Source: Typhlomys cinereus
Lineage: Eukaryota; Chordata; Mammalia; Rodentia; Platacanthomyidae
Direction of reading: 5' to 3'
Length of the DNA: 64,000 nt
Assembly: GCA_023101885.1 (NCBI GenBank)
Contig: JALPQD010000248.1
Coordinates: forward strand, 831,423 to 895,422
Made by a program: the position numbers and the translations under genes. The stretch's first letter is position 1; every line of letters starts with the position of its first letter. Of the stretch, positions 1 to 10,166 are shown piece after piece. Below the pieces are notes generated by a model that was given only the letters and a program-made list of their open reading frames with translations, did not search any database and was not told where the DNA came from.

Positions 1-735
1 ATTAAAAATAAATGCTTAGAAATTGGTACTAAAAACACACTAATGAATTTCTATTTTTTTCCTTAGGAAATTTATAGAAACTTAAATCCATAAGTACTTT
101 TAAATCTGTTCTACATGTGTGCCAGGGCCCACAAACTAGCAAAACCCCCAACTTACATGCAGGAAACAGAAGCGGGAGCAGTAGGAATTGATCAGTCATC
201 GGGTCAGAGAGAGCCTACGATGTCTTCCATTATCTGAGCCAATTTTATTGCAGCCTGCATGGTATCTAAAGAAAAAAGATCAAAGCACAGCAGGGCCAAA
301 TTTTTTGCAGGATTATGTTAAATGTACACATTCTGGACTGGCAAGAGAAAGCAGAAGCAATATGTGCTAGAAGGATTGATGACGTACCTCCAGCTAAAGA
401 AAAAGGCAGGCATGACACTTGGTTGCTCAAAGGGAATGGACAATGAATATCTCAAAGCAGAGTAACCTTGTTACTGCGAATATTTATAACCTTGCGATCC
501 ATGGATTAACTTATTTAACAATCTCAAAATGTGCAAGAAGAAGCCTTGCAGGATGGGAGGAGCAAGAGGCGTGGGTGGGGGGAGTCTCAGCTTTGCCAGT
601 TCTCAGAAGAACAAAAGCATCTAAGAACAGATAGGAGGCAAACTCTACTCCTAAAGGTAGGAATCCAACTGCCACTGTCTATACACACAGGAGACTAACT
701 GAACTCTCGAAAGGAGGTACTCCCCTTACAACTGT
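1..735. other. No gene or clear repeat recognised
   Basis: Mixed-composition DNA. The short open frames here (60-71 codons) carry no recognisable domain, no splice context and no codon pattern distinguishing them from chance. I see nothing else that I can name. Confidence 0.5.
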
Positions 736-739
736 CTAT

Positions 740-1104
740 GTTAGATGCTAATGTGTCATTCTCAAGAGAGCAGGCTTAAGCCTTGAGGACCCCCACTCAT
801 GTACATAACATTTTGAGGACTGAACCAACCTTCTGAGCGCAATGATACAGGAATATGTTTGTTGAGGTCCTGGGATCCTAATTCCTGGAATATAAATGGA
901 CAAAGGAGCAGCACTCATTTCTCCCAAAATTTGGGCGAGCACAACATTGTTTGAGGGTATTCTTTGCTCCAATTTGCAACCTATCTCATGTCAGAAACAT
1001 AAGAGTTTACATACTGATAAGTCATCTACGCCCCAGCAAGCACTCGGACACTAGCCAGTACAGACATTCCAAGTGAAATATAGTGTGCCATATAAGCAAA
1101 CGTG
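740..1104 (+). repeat. Possible old L1 3' UTR, upstream part
   Basis: The block at about 1021-1095 aligns, at roughly 70 percent by eye, with 42205-42280 (shared words such as GTCATC, GCCCCAG, ACAGACAT). In the second copy this block is followed directly by an old L1 3' end. Here the matching L1 3' end appears only at 1746-1893. This suggests one old L1 3' UTR split by the 1105-1745 insert. Family assignment is by pattern only. Confidence 0.35.
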
Positions 1105-1745
1105 TTTCAAGAAAAGTCTTTCCTTTGTTGTTTAAACAGCCCTTCACGGTTACCAAATGTTACAGGGTCCCTGTTCAGGAGCCAAATGTTGCAGGATGAC
1201 TGTCCCAATGACACAGGGTTTTTGGGTTGGGAGTCAAAGATTGAAACCAGAACAGGCACAGAGGATCAAGGTAGAGTTTACTAGAGGAGAGAGAGAATGG
1301 AACTCACGGACTTCAGACGTGGAGTGTCATGAGGGAAGATGCCCTTGAGAACTCATGGACTCCAGGCATGAAATCCATGAGAAGCAAAGAACCAGGAACA
1401 GACTCATGGCATTCCAAGTGCCATAAGGGCTTGGCTAAAGATGGCTCCCAGGGTCAGGTATGTTTGTGTGCTTAGGCAAACCAGGGAAACTGGCTTTTTC
1501 TCATTGGGTCCCAACCCAGTTGATCTTAGGCCCATTTGGGCTATAGATCAAGTTGTTCATTGAATATGGAGAGCGTATCTCCACAATCCTTTCCTAGAGA
1601 ACTGGGCCATCTTATCTCTGAGAGGACTGGAGTCAGTTCCTCAGCAGGGGTGTTCCTTCAGGGTGATCCCAGCAGTGGGGGATGACCTACAGGAATTTCA
1701 AAGACCTTCAAAGATCTTTAGAGACTATCCCAGCATAGCTGCTAT
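1105..1745. repeat. Unclassified insert, LTR-like
   Basis: This segment interrupts what looks like an old L1 3' UTR. It has near-repeated internal words (CCAAATGTTACAGGGTCCC and CCAAATGTTGCAGGATGAC near 1155 and 1182) and repeated 'actcatggactccag'-type phrases at 1302-1370. Such phrasing resembles rodent retroviral LTRs, but I cannot name a family and saw no clean TG...CA ends. It has no coding capacity. Confidence 0.3.
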
Positions 1746-1893
1746 AAACCTGCCTTAAAAAGATGTGAAAGCAGGAAAGGAGAAAGCATGAAGCAGCTCA
1801 GGGAAGTGGGAAAGGGATGATGGAGATAAAAACACATAAATTTACTGTATTCATGTATGAAAGTCTCAAAGAATAAAAAAGTCTAAAAAGAGT
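1746..1893 (+). mobile_element. Old L1 3' end
   Basis: An A/G-rich 3' UTR ends in a 'tgtattcatgtatgaaagtc...aaagaataaaaaa' tail. This ending is typical of old rodent L1 (Lx-type) 3' ends, and similar endings occur at 37240-37380 and 42320-42455. It is a non-coding relic. Confidence 0.55.
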
Positions 1894-2130
1894 TTGTTAT
1901 AGTTGCATTACTTGTGGGAAAATGACAGTATCTAATGTACTTTCAGGTAAATTTGGGATACATTTTGCGAAAATAGTTTAGCCATGTCCCCTTAAAATAG
2001 TCAGCTTAGTAGTTAGTGGCTTATTATATTTTGAAGATATGCAGGCAATTTGTTTTAACTTCCTAGTCAACGTGTAAGATTTTTCCTTGTGAAATATTTA
2101 GCAGAGTTCTATTTCATATCACATTCTTGT

Positions 2131-2162
2131 TCAATGCTTTTTTTTTCATTTTATAATTATGT

Positions 2163-2202
<40 letters not shown>

Positions 2203-2455
2203 TGTAGTGTAACAGAGGATATTGTGTGTGCCAATGGGGACCCAAGGATGACTTGGGGAATTATCCTGGTTTGATCTACCTTCTATTTATTCTGCTGTGG
2301 GATTTCCTAGGCTCTGCCTTCCTGGACTGGAAATGCAGGCTGCCACCACTTCTGCTTTGCAATTTTAAGTGGTATCCAGCATCCAAATTCACTTTCTTGT
2401 GCTTCCAAGTCATAGACTTGGCCTCTGAGCCATCTCTCCAGTCTGTGCTGAATAA
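2131..2455 (-). mobile_element. Old tRNA-derived SINE (B2/B3-like), minus strand
   Basis: Read on the minus strand, it begins with a degenerate 'ctggagagatggctcagagg' head near 2442, which is the Pol III A-box region of B2-type SINEs. It ends in a (CA)n tract and an A-rich tail near 2131-2160. The body is too diverged to assign a subfamily. The (GT)n run at 2160-2203 is its tail microsatellite. Confidence 0.6.
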
Positions 2456-2739
2456 CCCTGAAGTGAGGGTTCTCTTTCTCCATCACTTTAGTGGGAAGGA
2501 TTTTTGATTATGAGAATATTGGTCTTAATTGTATCTCTAAATAAAATCAGCACCATTTATTAGTAATTGAATAAATAATGCTAGCAATTAAGAATAAGAT
2601 CTTTTTGTATTATGGAACTGGTTTTTCAAATGCTAATTTTTACCAACATGTGACAATGTCATTGACCTGCAGACATTTGATAAGGAAAACTAAAACTGAA
2701 TAGCTTAATTTCTTTTGATTCAATAGTGTTTTATCTATG

Positions 2740-2808
2740 TGTATATATATATATGTGTGTGTGTATATGTATATATGTGTATATATGTATATATGTGTAT
2801 ATACATTA
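2740..2808. repeat. (TA)n/(TG)n microsatellite
   Basis: Alternating TATATG and TGTG words over about 70 bp. The long minus-strand frame over this region is a product of the repeat and is not a gene. Confidence 0.9.
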
Positions 2809-2919
2809 ATTGCATAAAGGCTTTTATGTAAATATTCATATATAAATATATATTTGTATAAATATTTATGCTTATATGCTTGATATGCATATAACAATGT
2901 GGGAAATATACCTTTCATA

Positions 2920-4240
2920 ATACCAGTTTTACTTATGCCTGCTTAATGTGGTTCTTAGTGTGTCTCAAAGCAATTGCAAAATTAAGCTACTAGATCTAAG
3001 GACTCATACAGTCTCAAGCAGAGTTCAGGTAAACACCAAGTGTTTACACCTGGATCCTGGATCTCTTGACTCACTAACACTACAGTCTATAATTCTCTGT
3101 CCAGTAACTTTTATCTTTTCAAACTAATGTTTTTGAAGTATGACTCTGTTCCTGTTTTCGGCAACTGAATTACCACACCTGGGTTTGCAGTAGGTACTGC
3201 TCAGTGTCTTGACTCAGAACACTGCGGAGAGTTGCTGTTGTGAGTTCCTCACTCAAGATGCAGGAAAACATGGGATGTTCCTTGGGTTGCGATTCCATGT
3301 AGCAGTTCCTGTTGCCAGGAGTTACCAAGGCACTGGCCCACGCCCTATCTACAGGGTAAAGACCAGTGCTGCAGACTTATTGCTGACTACACTGCAACCT
3401 TGCCAAAAAAGCTAACCAACTGTCGCATATTACTGACCTGTCACAGAATAGACTTACAAATATAGACTGGATCTTCCCACATCCATCAGTCAATTAAAAC
3501 AACCTCCCATAGACTTACTTACCATATCAGAGTGCCTGACTTCTCAAGGCTACTTGTGCCTAACAACACATTTATTTTTTTATCGCCAAACGAATTTTCT
3601 TTTGCAAATTCACAAATTAATTTACATGTCTACTGAAATCATTTTGGCTCATTCTTTTTAACAATTATGATTAAAAGTGCCATAAATTTTCACAAACATC
3701 TAAACATGGATGCATTTGTCCAGTGACTTAGATATGTCCCTGCAATGGATCATATTGAAGTGACATAATTTGTGACATATTATATGCATGAGAAATATAT
3801 TTTTCACAGAGATTCATTTGTCCCTTCCAGTTCTGCAATTTTCATTAACTTTACAAAAATCTCAGTAGTTTTAATCATACAATTATCACTGTGCAGTCCT
3901 TGAGTTCTTACTAAAAGATGTATCCTGCCTTCCACAATTTTTCCTATAATACCATTATCCTCACCTCACTTGTCTATATATTCATCTAATTTAAAGTTGT
4001 CTCTTATGGCATTTCTTTGTAACTAAGATACTTAGACATTTCTCTGTAACTAATGTACTTAGACATTATCACTGTGGAGATGGAAGGGAAGACTGGTATT
4101 CAGGAAGCATGAGAATTAAGATACTTTCCAAAGAGAAGAAAGTTGACAATTGCTTTAATTTTTGTTTATCTAGCTATTAGAGTTTTATTATGCAGAACCA
4201 CATTTTCCTTTTTTGTGTGCTTGTGCTAATCAATATTTTT
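2920..4240. other. No gene or young repeat seen
   Basis: AT-rich single-copy-looking DNA. A 68-codon frame at 3209-3415 has no recognisable domain. A short, imperfect tandem duplication of about 28 bp (phrase 'gtaactaa...acttagacat') lies at 4010-4066. Confidence 0.5.
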
Positions 4241-4244
4241 AAAA

Positions 4245-4375
4245 TGATTTTTATTTTTCTAGTTTTACAAACATATTGAATTCTCATCCATTTCCCTACA
4301 TCCCCTCTCCCTCTGTCCTATCCCTTTCCCTTCCTTTCATCAATCCATCCCACTTCCTGAACCATTTTTTTCTAT
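4245..4375 (-). mobile_element. Possible old L1 3' end, minus strand
   Basis: The pattern is T-rich start, then 'cattccctacatcccctctccctctg'-like pyrimidine-rich text, which resembles the reverse complement of an A-tailed, G-rich L1 3' UTR. The match is by composition and layout only. Confidence 0.35.
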
Positions 4376-6405
4376 GACAATGAGGTGAAATATTTTTGAG
4401 AGAAAGGTTAGCAAAAATGTCATTTTATAACTGAAGAAAAGCTTTATTAAATTATTAAAATTTGATAAATTTTACAGATATATAGAATAACTAATCTTTG
4501 ATAAGTGAAAAGATGATCAATTTTAAAGAAAGTTTGATATTAAAATTATATTTATTCAGTAAAAATAATGAAATAAAGGTTTAGCTCCTAAAGGATTAAT
4601 GATATTTTATGTTAATCTTTTTTACCAGATTTTAAAAATGATAGTTTTAATTAGCAAAATTTAATTAACAAAAATTAAAATAACCATTGACTTCTTGCAA
4701 ATCATTTTGCAGGCCATTCCAAATGAATATGTTTATAATTCTCTATAGTTCCCCTAAATTTTTGCAATAAATTATTGACAGAAAACATTAGCAATGCTAA
4801 AGAAAGTTTTTTCTTGTGGAAGTCTTTAACAGTATTTCAATGATAAGGATGGTCATTGTTACCACAATGCCTTTTGCTTCTAAATGTAAAATTTTAGAGA
4901 ATATGGAAGAAGGAAGGTTTCTTTGATGTTTTAGTATTATTATTTAGTTCTGTGCTGTGTCAGGAATGTAGTGTCCCAGAGAATGAATCAAAGTTGATGT
5001 TATTAAAAATACTTCAACGCTGTTAAGTAGAAAACCATTAAAAGCTCAGAAACACTACTAAGAATTTTATGACAATATTTTTTATCATTCTGGGAAATTG
5101 CTTGTAAACATATCTTATTCTTTTGTAACTGATACAAAATAATATCAGCTTGGCTATTATGTTATTGCAGGTCCAATATTATAAAGGCTTAAATTCAGAA
5201 GAGAAAGAGCTTGCAATGATTCAAAGGAAGAACTTCTTACAATACATTTGCCTAGGACATTTCAAGGTAGATGGATAAAATTCTAAATTTATGGATTTCA
5301 AATTATCTTGGAATCATCATCATGTGTAATATGTCATGTGTTAGCAAATTAAATGAAATCTTTGACATGCATTTATCACACATCTTTTTGACAATCGATT
5401 TTATTGTTTGGAAGACTACATTTTTATCAAACTTGTCTTCACAAACCAAGGAGCTATTTCTATGATTGATAGCTTTTATTCAAACATCTGATTAAAAGAT
5501 GTTGCTTCAATGCATGCTTGTAAAAATGTGTCCAGGAACTATAAAGAAAATGGTTCTCTATCACCATCAATTTCTTTATACCTATCTATTAGGAGTATTG
5601 TACTGTAAATCTTTTTACAATAAAAGAAGTATTTACAATTTGCAAATTTTATAGCATACAATTATAAAAGTAACAATTTTTCCTCCATTAGCACATATAC
5701 ACATATATACACATACAAACCATATTTGCAGAAATGTATGCATATACCTGTGTGGTACATATTTAACTTTGTTTTAAGAGAAGCTTTGTCATTTCCCTGA
5801 AATACATCAGTATGTCCCTAGCTCCATGAAATTGCCAGGGGATCAGAGTATCTTTGGTTACTTTGTGCCCAGCCCATGCCTGGAAGTCTAATGTGGTGAT
5901 GGGTTTGGGTCCTATGACATCATCTTAACCTCAAAGGGTACACCTTACTTACAAGGAGGTCTGCAAACTAGAGGCACTTTAGTCAAGAATAATTTCTACA
6001 TAAGTAAGCAATCAGAATATGTAGACAAAATTCAAATGAGCTTTTTAATAATCCACATGTTTTAGAAGCAATATTCTCAGGAACATTATCACTATTTATA
6101 ATTCTCCCAGGAAATGAATACCTCAGGACTTAGATATTTCTTTAGATTCTGCCACAAGTTTGTTTTCCCATATGCATTTTAATCTGCAAACTTTCACTAT
6201 AGTGAGCCCCATGTCTGTGTTTGAGTGTTCCTGATGGCTTTTACTGGAGCATCTAGTGAAGTACTGAATTTGAGTGTGACTCTGGGGACAGTTGAATAGA
6301 TTTAAGAAGTGAGGATGCATACAATGCAATCTTTTCTCTTAGGAAATTGAAGCACAGAGAATTTTATGGATTTAAATTCACTCTGGACTGCTGAGTGTGG
6401 CCTAA
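4376..6405. other. AT-rich DNA without recognisable features
   Basis: Very AT-rich, with many short A and T runs. Open frames here are short and domain-free. I see no SINE head, LTR end or splice-bounded exon. Confidence 0.5.
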
Positions 6406-6411
6406 TAGAAG

Positions 6412-6665
6412 AATCCAAAAAAGAAAGACAAAGGAAGAAGGAGAAAAATAAACAAAGGAATGAAGGTAGAAGACGGAAAGGAAAGAAAGAAGGAAGGAAG
6501 GAAGGAAGGAAGGAAGGAACGAACGAAGGAACGAAGGAACGAAGGAACGAAGGAACAAAGGAACGAAGAACGAAGGAATGAAGGAACGAAGGAATGAAGG
6601 AAGGAAGCAAAAGAGATAAAAGAAAAGGATAAAGAAAGGAAAAGAAATGGAAGTAAAGGAAGAAT
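6412..6665. repeat. Purine-rich (GGAA/GAAC)n tract
   Basis: About 250 bp of almost pure purine on the plus strand, with a tetranucleotide core (GAAG, then GAAC variants) at 6478-6603. It produces long low-complexity frames on both strands (Lys/Glu-rich plus, Pro/Ser/Phe-rich minus), which I do not treat as genes. Confidence 0.9.
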
Positions 6666-6789
6666 GAAAAGTAAGTACTATTGGAAGATAGCATCTCTTC
6701 TACTAGAGACTTAGAAAACTTTTATTCTTAGGAATATCAAATGAAAGGTATTTATTAAATACCTTAGCAACCAGCATAAAAAGAATTTC

Positions 6790-7300
6790 CTCTTTAATTT
6801 TTATTTTTAAATGACTTTTATTCTTTGATATTCATGAATGCGATGATCTGATGACATTTTTTTCCCTTACTATTCCATCCTGTCCCCTTTCTTTTTCCCA
6901 TTGCAATCCTTTCTCTTTCCTATCTTTCTTATCAGTCTCTTCCTCTTTCAAGTCTTTTTTTCATGTGTGGATCCCTGAATTTCATCTGGGTTGCCTTTGA
7001 AGATGTGTCTCAGCACTTGCTGGAACATTGATTGTGTATCAGTGAGTGCCATTCAGGAAAGCAGCACCCCTTCTCCCACCCAGAATGAAGCTCAGTAGTC
7101 TTTCAGGGAGCTATGGAGCCCTTTCATCTGTGAAATGATATAGGCCAAATTTTGTGGAAGTAAACTCAGCTACAGAGTACATGGGCTCACAAGCCCAGTC
7201 ATGTGTGGAAAATTTGGATACTATTTGCTCCTATCCTACCCAGGCACTCAGTCTCTTACTGTCTTTTTCTTTCCTATGTCAGTTTTGTGCCTTATTATGC
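6790..7300 (-). mobile_element. Old L1 3' UTR relic, minus strand
   Basis: Starts with T-rich 'tttttatttttaaatgacttttattc' type sequence, followed by pyrimidine-rich text and the phrase 'gtggatccctgaatttcatctggg'. The order fits the reverse complement of an old rodent Lx-like L1 3' UTR. No ORF2 is present. Recognised by pattern, not by alignment. Confidence 0.4.
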
Positions 7301-7492
7301 ATGGATTTGCATAATGTAGTGGATTAAGACTCCCCAGCTCAATCAATTTAAGGCCTAGCTATGTATTCACAAGAGAAAGAGAAGTCTATTCTCATATGCA
7401 TTTGAATAAAGAAGAGTCAGAGAATTAGTTACAATACAAAAGAGATTATGGTTCTGAGTGGATGTATGTGGGTGTTGACAGGTTTTCAAGTT

Positions 7493-8320
7493 CCTTTTTT
7501 TTCTCCCACATTTTATTTTTTTCCCAATCATATAAGCTCAATAGGTAGCCCCATCCTCTCCCTCCCTAATCCACTCCCCATTCCCCCTTTGCACTCTTCC
7601 CCCCTTTTCCCCTTCCTCTGACACCCCCTGCCTCCTTCTCCCTCTCCCAGTGCCTTCCCCTTTCTCCCTCCCACCCCTTGGAGCATCTTTTTGTGTGAAC
7701 CCCAAACCTCCACCCTAGTCAGCATTCAGGACTCAGTGGCATAGGCCAGAGCCCTTTCTTGGGCTCCCCCATTAATATGGGAACTGTATTATGTCTGTTA
7801 ATCCCTTGTCTCTAAGGATCCTACTGCCTGGAGTCTTTTCCCCTGTGATCCATGCTAGACTTTGGGAGGTCGTTGGCATGTAAGCCATTGTGCAGGTCAG
7901 GCAAAGTCCGATTATGGCTACTGCAGTCCTAACTTGGGTGGAGTGACTTGCATCTTGTTGGTCCTCCCCATCTTTAGGCTCTTACAATCTTGCTGCCCCC
8001 CCCTCTTCTGCAAGGTTCTCTGAGCTTTAGGATGGGGAGAGATTTGGCTGGTCTAGTTCCAGGTGATTTATGTAGGATCGTTGGTGTTCTGAATTATGGT
8101 TTGTTGTTGTTTTCAGTTTTGCTTTTCCTGTGCCACCTTGCACCTCCTAACCAAAGACAAAAAACTTTAAATAAAGATCTTAATATAAGAGTAGACTCAA
8201 AGATAGATGGAAGAATAGGAGTAGGACACAGCAGTGAGGGGGTAGTCAGTGTCCCATTTGCAGGATGGTCACCATCTATTTGCCAGTCCCTATACCCTGG
8301 TGAGTCAAGTTTCTTGTTAA
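7493..8320 (-). mobile_element. L1 3' UTR fragment, 5'-truncated (minus)
   Basis: Same L1 family as elements A-E, but more diverged. Landmarks run in the expected order on the minus strand: T-rich tail copy at 7493-7530, C-rich block (the G-rich 3' UTR tract), 'gggaactgtattatgtctgttaatccc' region at 7790, 'ctgagctttaggatggggagag' near 8020, and 'cccatttgcaggatggt' near 8258. Compare 54220-54960. It contains no coding sequence. Higher divergence suggests it is older than A-E. Confidence 0.85.
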
Positions 8321-8398
8321 CTCTCTCTCTCTCTCAATCTCTTTCTCTTTCTTTCTCTTCTTTTCTTTCTCTCTCATCTTTCTCTCTCTCTGTCTTTA
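8321..8398. repeat. CT-rich simple repeat
   Basis: A pyrimidine run of CTCT and CTTT words directly follows the L1 fragment. Confidence 0.85.
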
Positions 8399-8636
8399 TC
8401 ACACAATATATTTTATGTTATTTTATGTTATAATATGTAGTCACATATATATAAGTCATATTGATAATAGAAAATATAGTATACTACTATTTATTTGTAA
8501 ATCAACTTTTTCAGATTGGCCTAACAATGTTGTATGTGGATTTCTTGATTTCTATTAGGGAGAAATAATGCATGTTTCCATATCATTCCATGTCCTTAAT
8601 AATTAATATTTCTTATTCTTAAAAAAACTATTCCTG

Positions 8637-9049
8637 CTCCCTTTCCCCACCCACCCAAAGTCCAGCCAGGACTCACAGCGACCTAGGTAAGCTCCCCCCG
8701 CCCATCCCCAAACGCCAGGCAGCCCACTTGACCCAGCTCCTCCCCCAGCCAGCCATAGCCTGCGCTGAGCCTGGCCGGGGAGGAACCCCTGGGCCAGGCC
8801 CCAGCCCCCCAAGTTAAATAGCGCCCTGTCACCACCACCTCCTCCCTTTCCCCACCGGCCCGGGACACTCACAGTTCAGACAGACTCACAGCCACCAAGG
8901 TAAGCTCCGCCCCTCCCCAACCACAGGCAGCCCACTGGACCCAGCTCCTCCCACCAGCCAGGTGGAGCAGGAGCTGCTCTAGGCCAAATAATTAAGTTCA
9001 GTGAAAAACACACAGAAATTGAAAGAAGGTCTTAAGAGTTTAAACGACA
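8637..9049 (+). promoter_or_regulatory. L1 A 5' UTR, two monomer-like units
   Basis: GC-rich text repeats: 'cacag(c)gacctaggtaagctcc', 'aggcagcccac', 'gacccagctcctccc' occur near 8670-8740 and again near 8885-8960, giving one full and one partial unit of about 220 bp. The phrase AAGTTAAATAG near 8810 is TATA-like. Tandem 5' promoter monomers are known from mouse L1; promoter activity here is inferred. Confidence 0.75.
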
Positions 9050-10109
9050 ATGCCCTAGACAAAGTGCAAATCCATGAGAAACAACACTCAAGAAAACCAA
9101 TCTCCCACTGAAGGAATTAATCCCATAATAATAGACTTCAACCAGAACAAACCAATGGAAAATAGCCAAGAAAGCCTGACCCAGGATGACGACTTTCAAA
9201 ACATGATCATTACCATTTTTGGTACTATGAAAGAGGAAATCCAGGAGGAATTAAATAACCGCATCAAGCACTTTAAAGAGGAACACTACAGACAATTGGA
9301 GTAGTTGAGAAAAACAGTGCAAGAAACAAAAACAGGCATAGAGCAGTTAAAACAGACTCAAGCAGAGTTTAAAACTGAACTAAAAGACAAGTTATCTTCA
9401 ACCCAGAACTCAACAGAGTCTTATCAGCAGAACTAATGAAGCAGAAAATAGAATTTCAGACCTGAAGACAAAGTGGAAGTATTAACCAGCTCAATGGAAG
9501 AGGTTGTTAAAGGCAAAAAGATACTTGAGAGAAATATTTAAAAGTTATGGGACACTCTGAAGAAGCCTAACATGCATATTCATGGAATACCAGAACAAGA
9601 ATCTAAAAATACCACACCTGAGGAAATTTTTCAAACTATCATCAAGGAAAACTTTCCTCATCTAAAAAAAGAGAGGCCCATCCATTTACAAGAGGCATTT
9701 TGCACTCAAACAGATATGACCAAAATAGAAACTCACCACAGCAAATAATAGTTAAAACACTCCACATTCAAGATAAGAAATGGTGCTGAGAGCTTCAAAG
9801 GAAAAAAAGCAAGTCATTTTTAAAGGTTAACCTATTAAAATAACAAATACTTCTCAATGGAAACAGTAAAAGCAAGAAGAGCTTGGAGAGACATACTTCA
9901 GTGTTGAATGAGCAAAAACGTCAACCCAGGCTGATATATACCCTGCAAAACTATCTGTAATGATCGAGGGAGAAAGAAGAATTTTCCAGCACAAAGATAA
10001 CTTCAAGGGATACATGTCCAGCAAACCAGGCCTTCAAAAAATGCTAGAAACGATACTCAAGTTCGAAGAAAAAAACAGGCATATCCAGGAGAACAGAAGG
10101 GAAGTTTAA
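9050..10109 (+). pseudogene. L1 A ORF1 (RNA-binding protein), broken
   Basis: L1 ORF1 encodes an RNA-binding chaperone that coats L1 RNA. The start ATG at 9050 is followed by a TAG at 9056-9058, whereas copy C has AAG there. A downstream frame at 9074-9304 keeps the N-terminal region, ending at a GAG-to-TAG change. The C-terminal RNA-recognition part (region of IHLQEAF near 9685) is recognisable by comparison with copy C but is frameshifted. The stop position at 10107-10109 is chosen by homology. Confidence 0.85.
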
Positions 10110-10166
10110 TACCACCAAAACCTAAACGTGAAACAATACACTTACAAAAGCCACTAAATATAATAA

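Noticed and set aside
6302..6694. 130-codon minus-strand frame rich in Phe, Ser, Pro and Leu
   Set aside because: It is the translation of the (GGAA/GAAC)n purine tract; the complementary strand is open too. No domain or exon structure.
8603..8872. Gly/Trp-rich minus-strand frames over a GC-rich segment (similar at 43253-43492)
   Set aside because: They are the antisense of L1 5' UTR monomers; both copies fall in the same repeat and have no domain.
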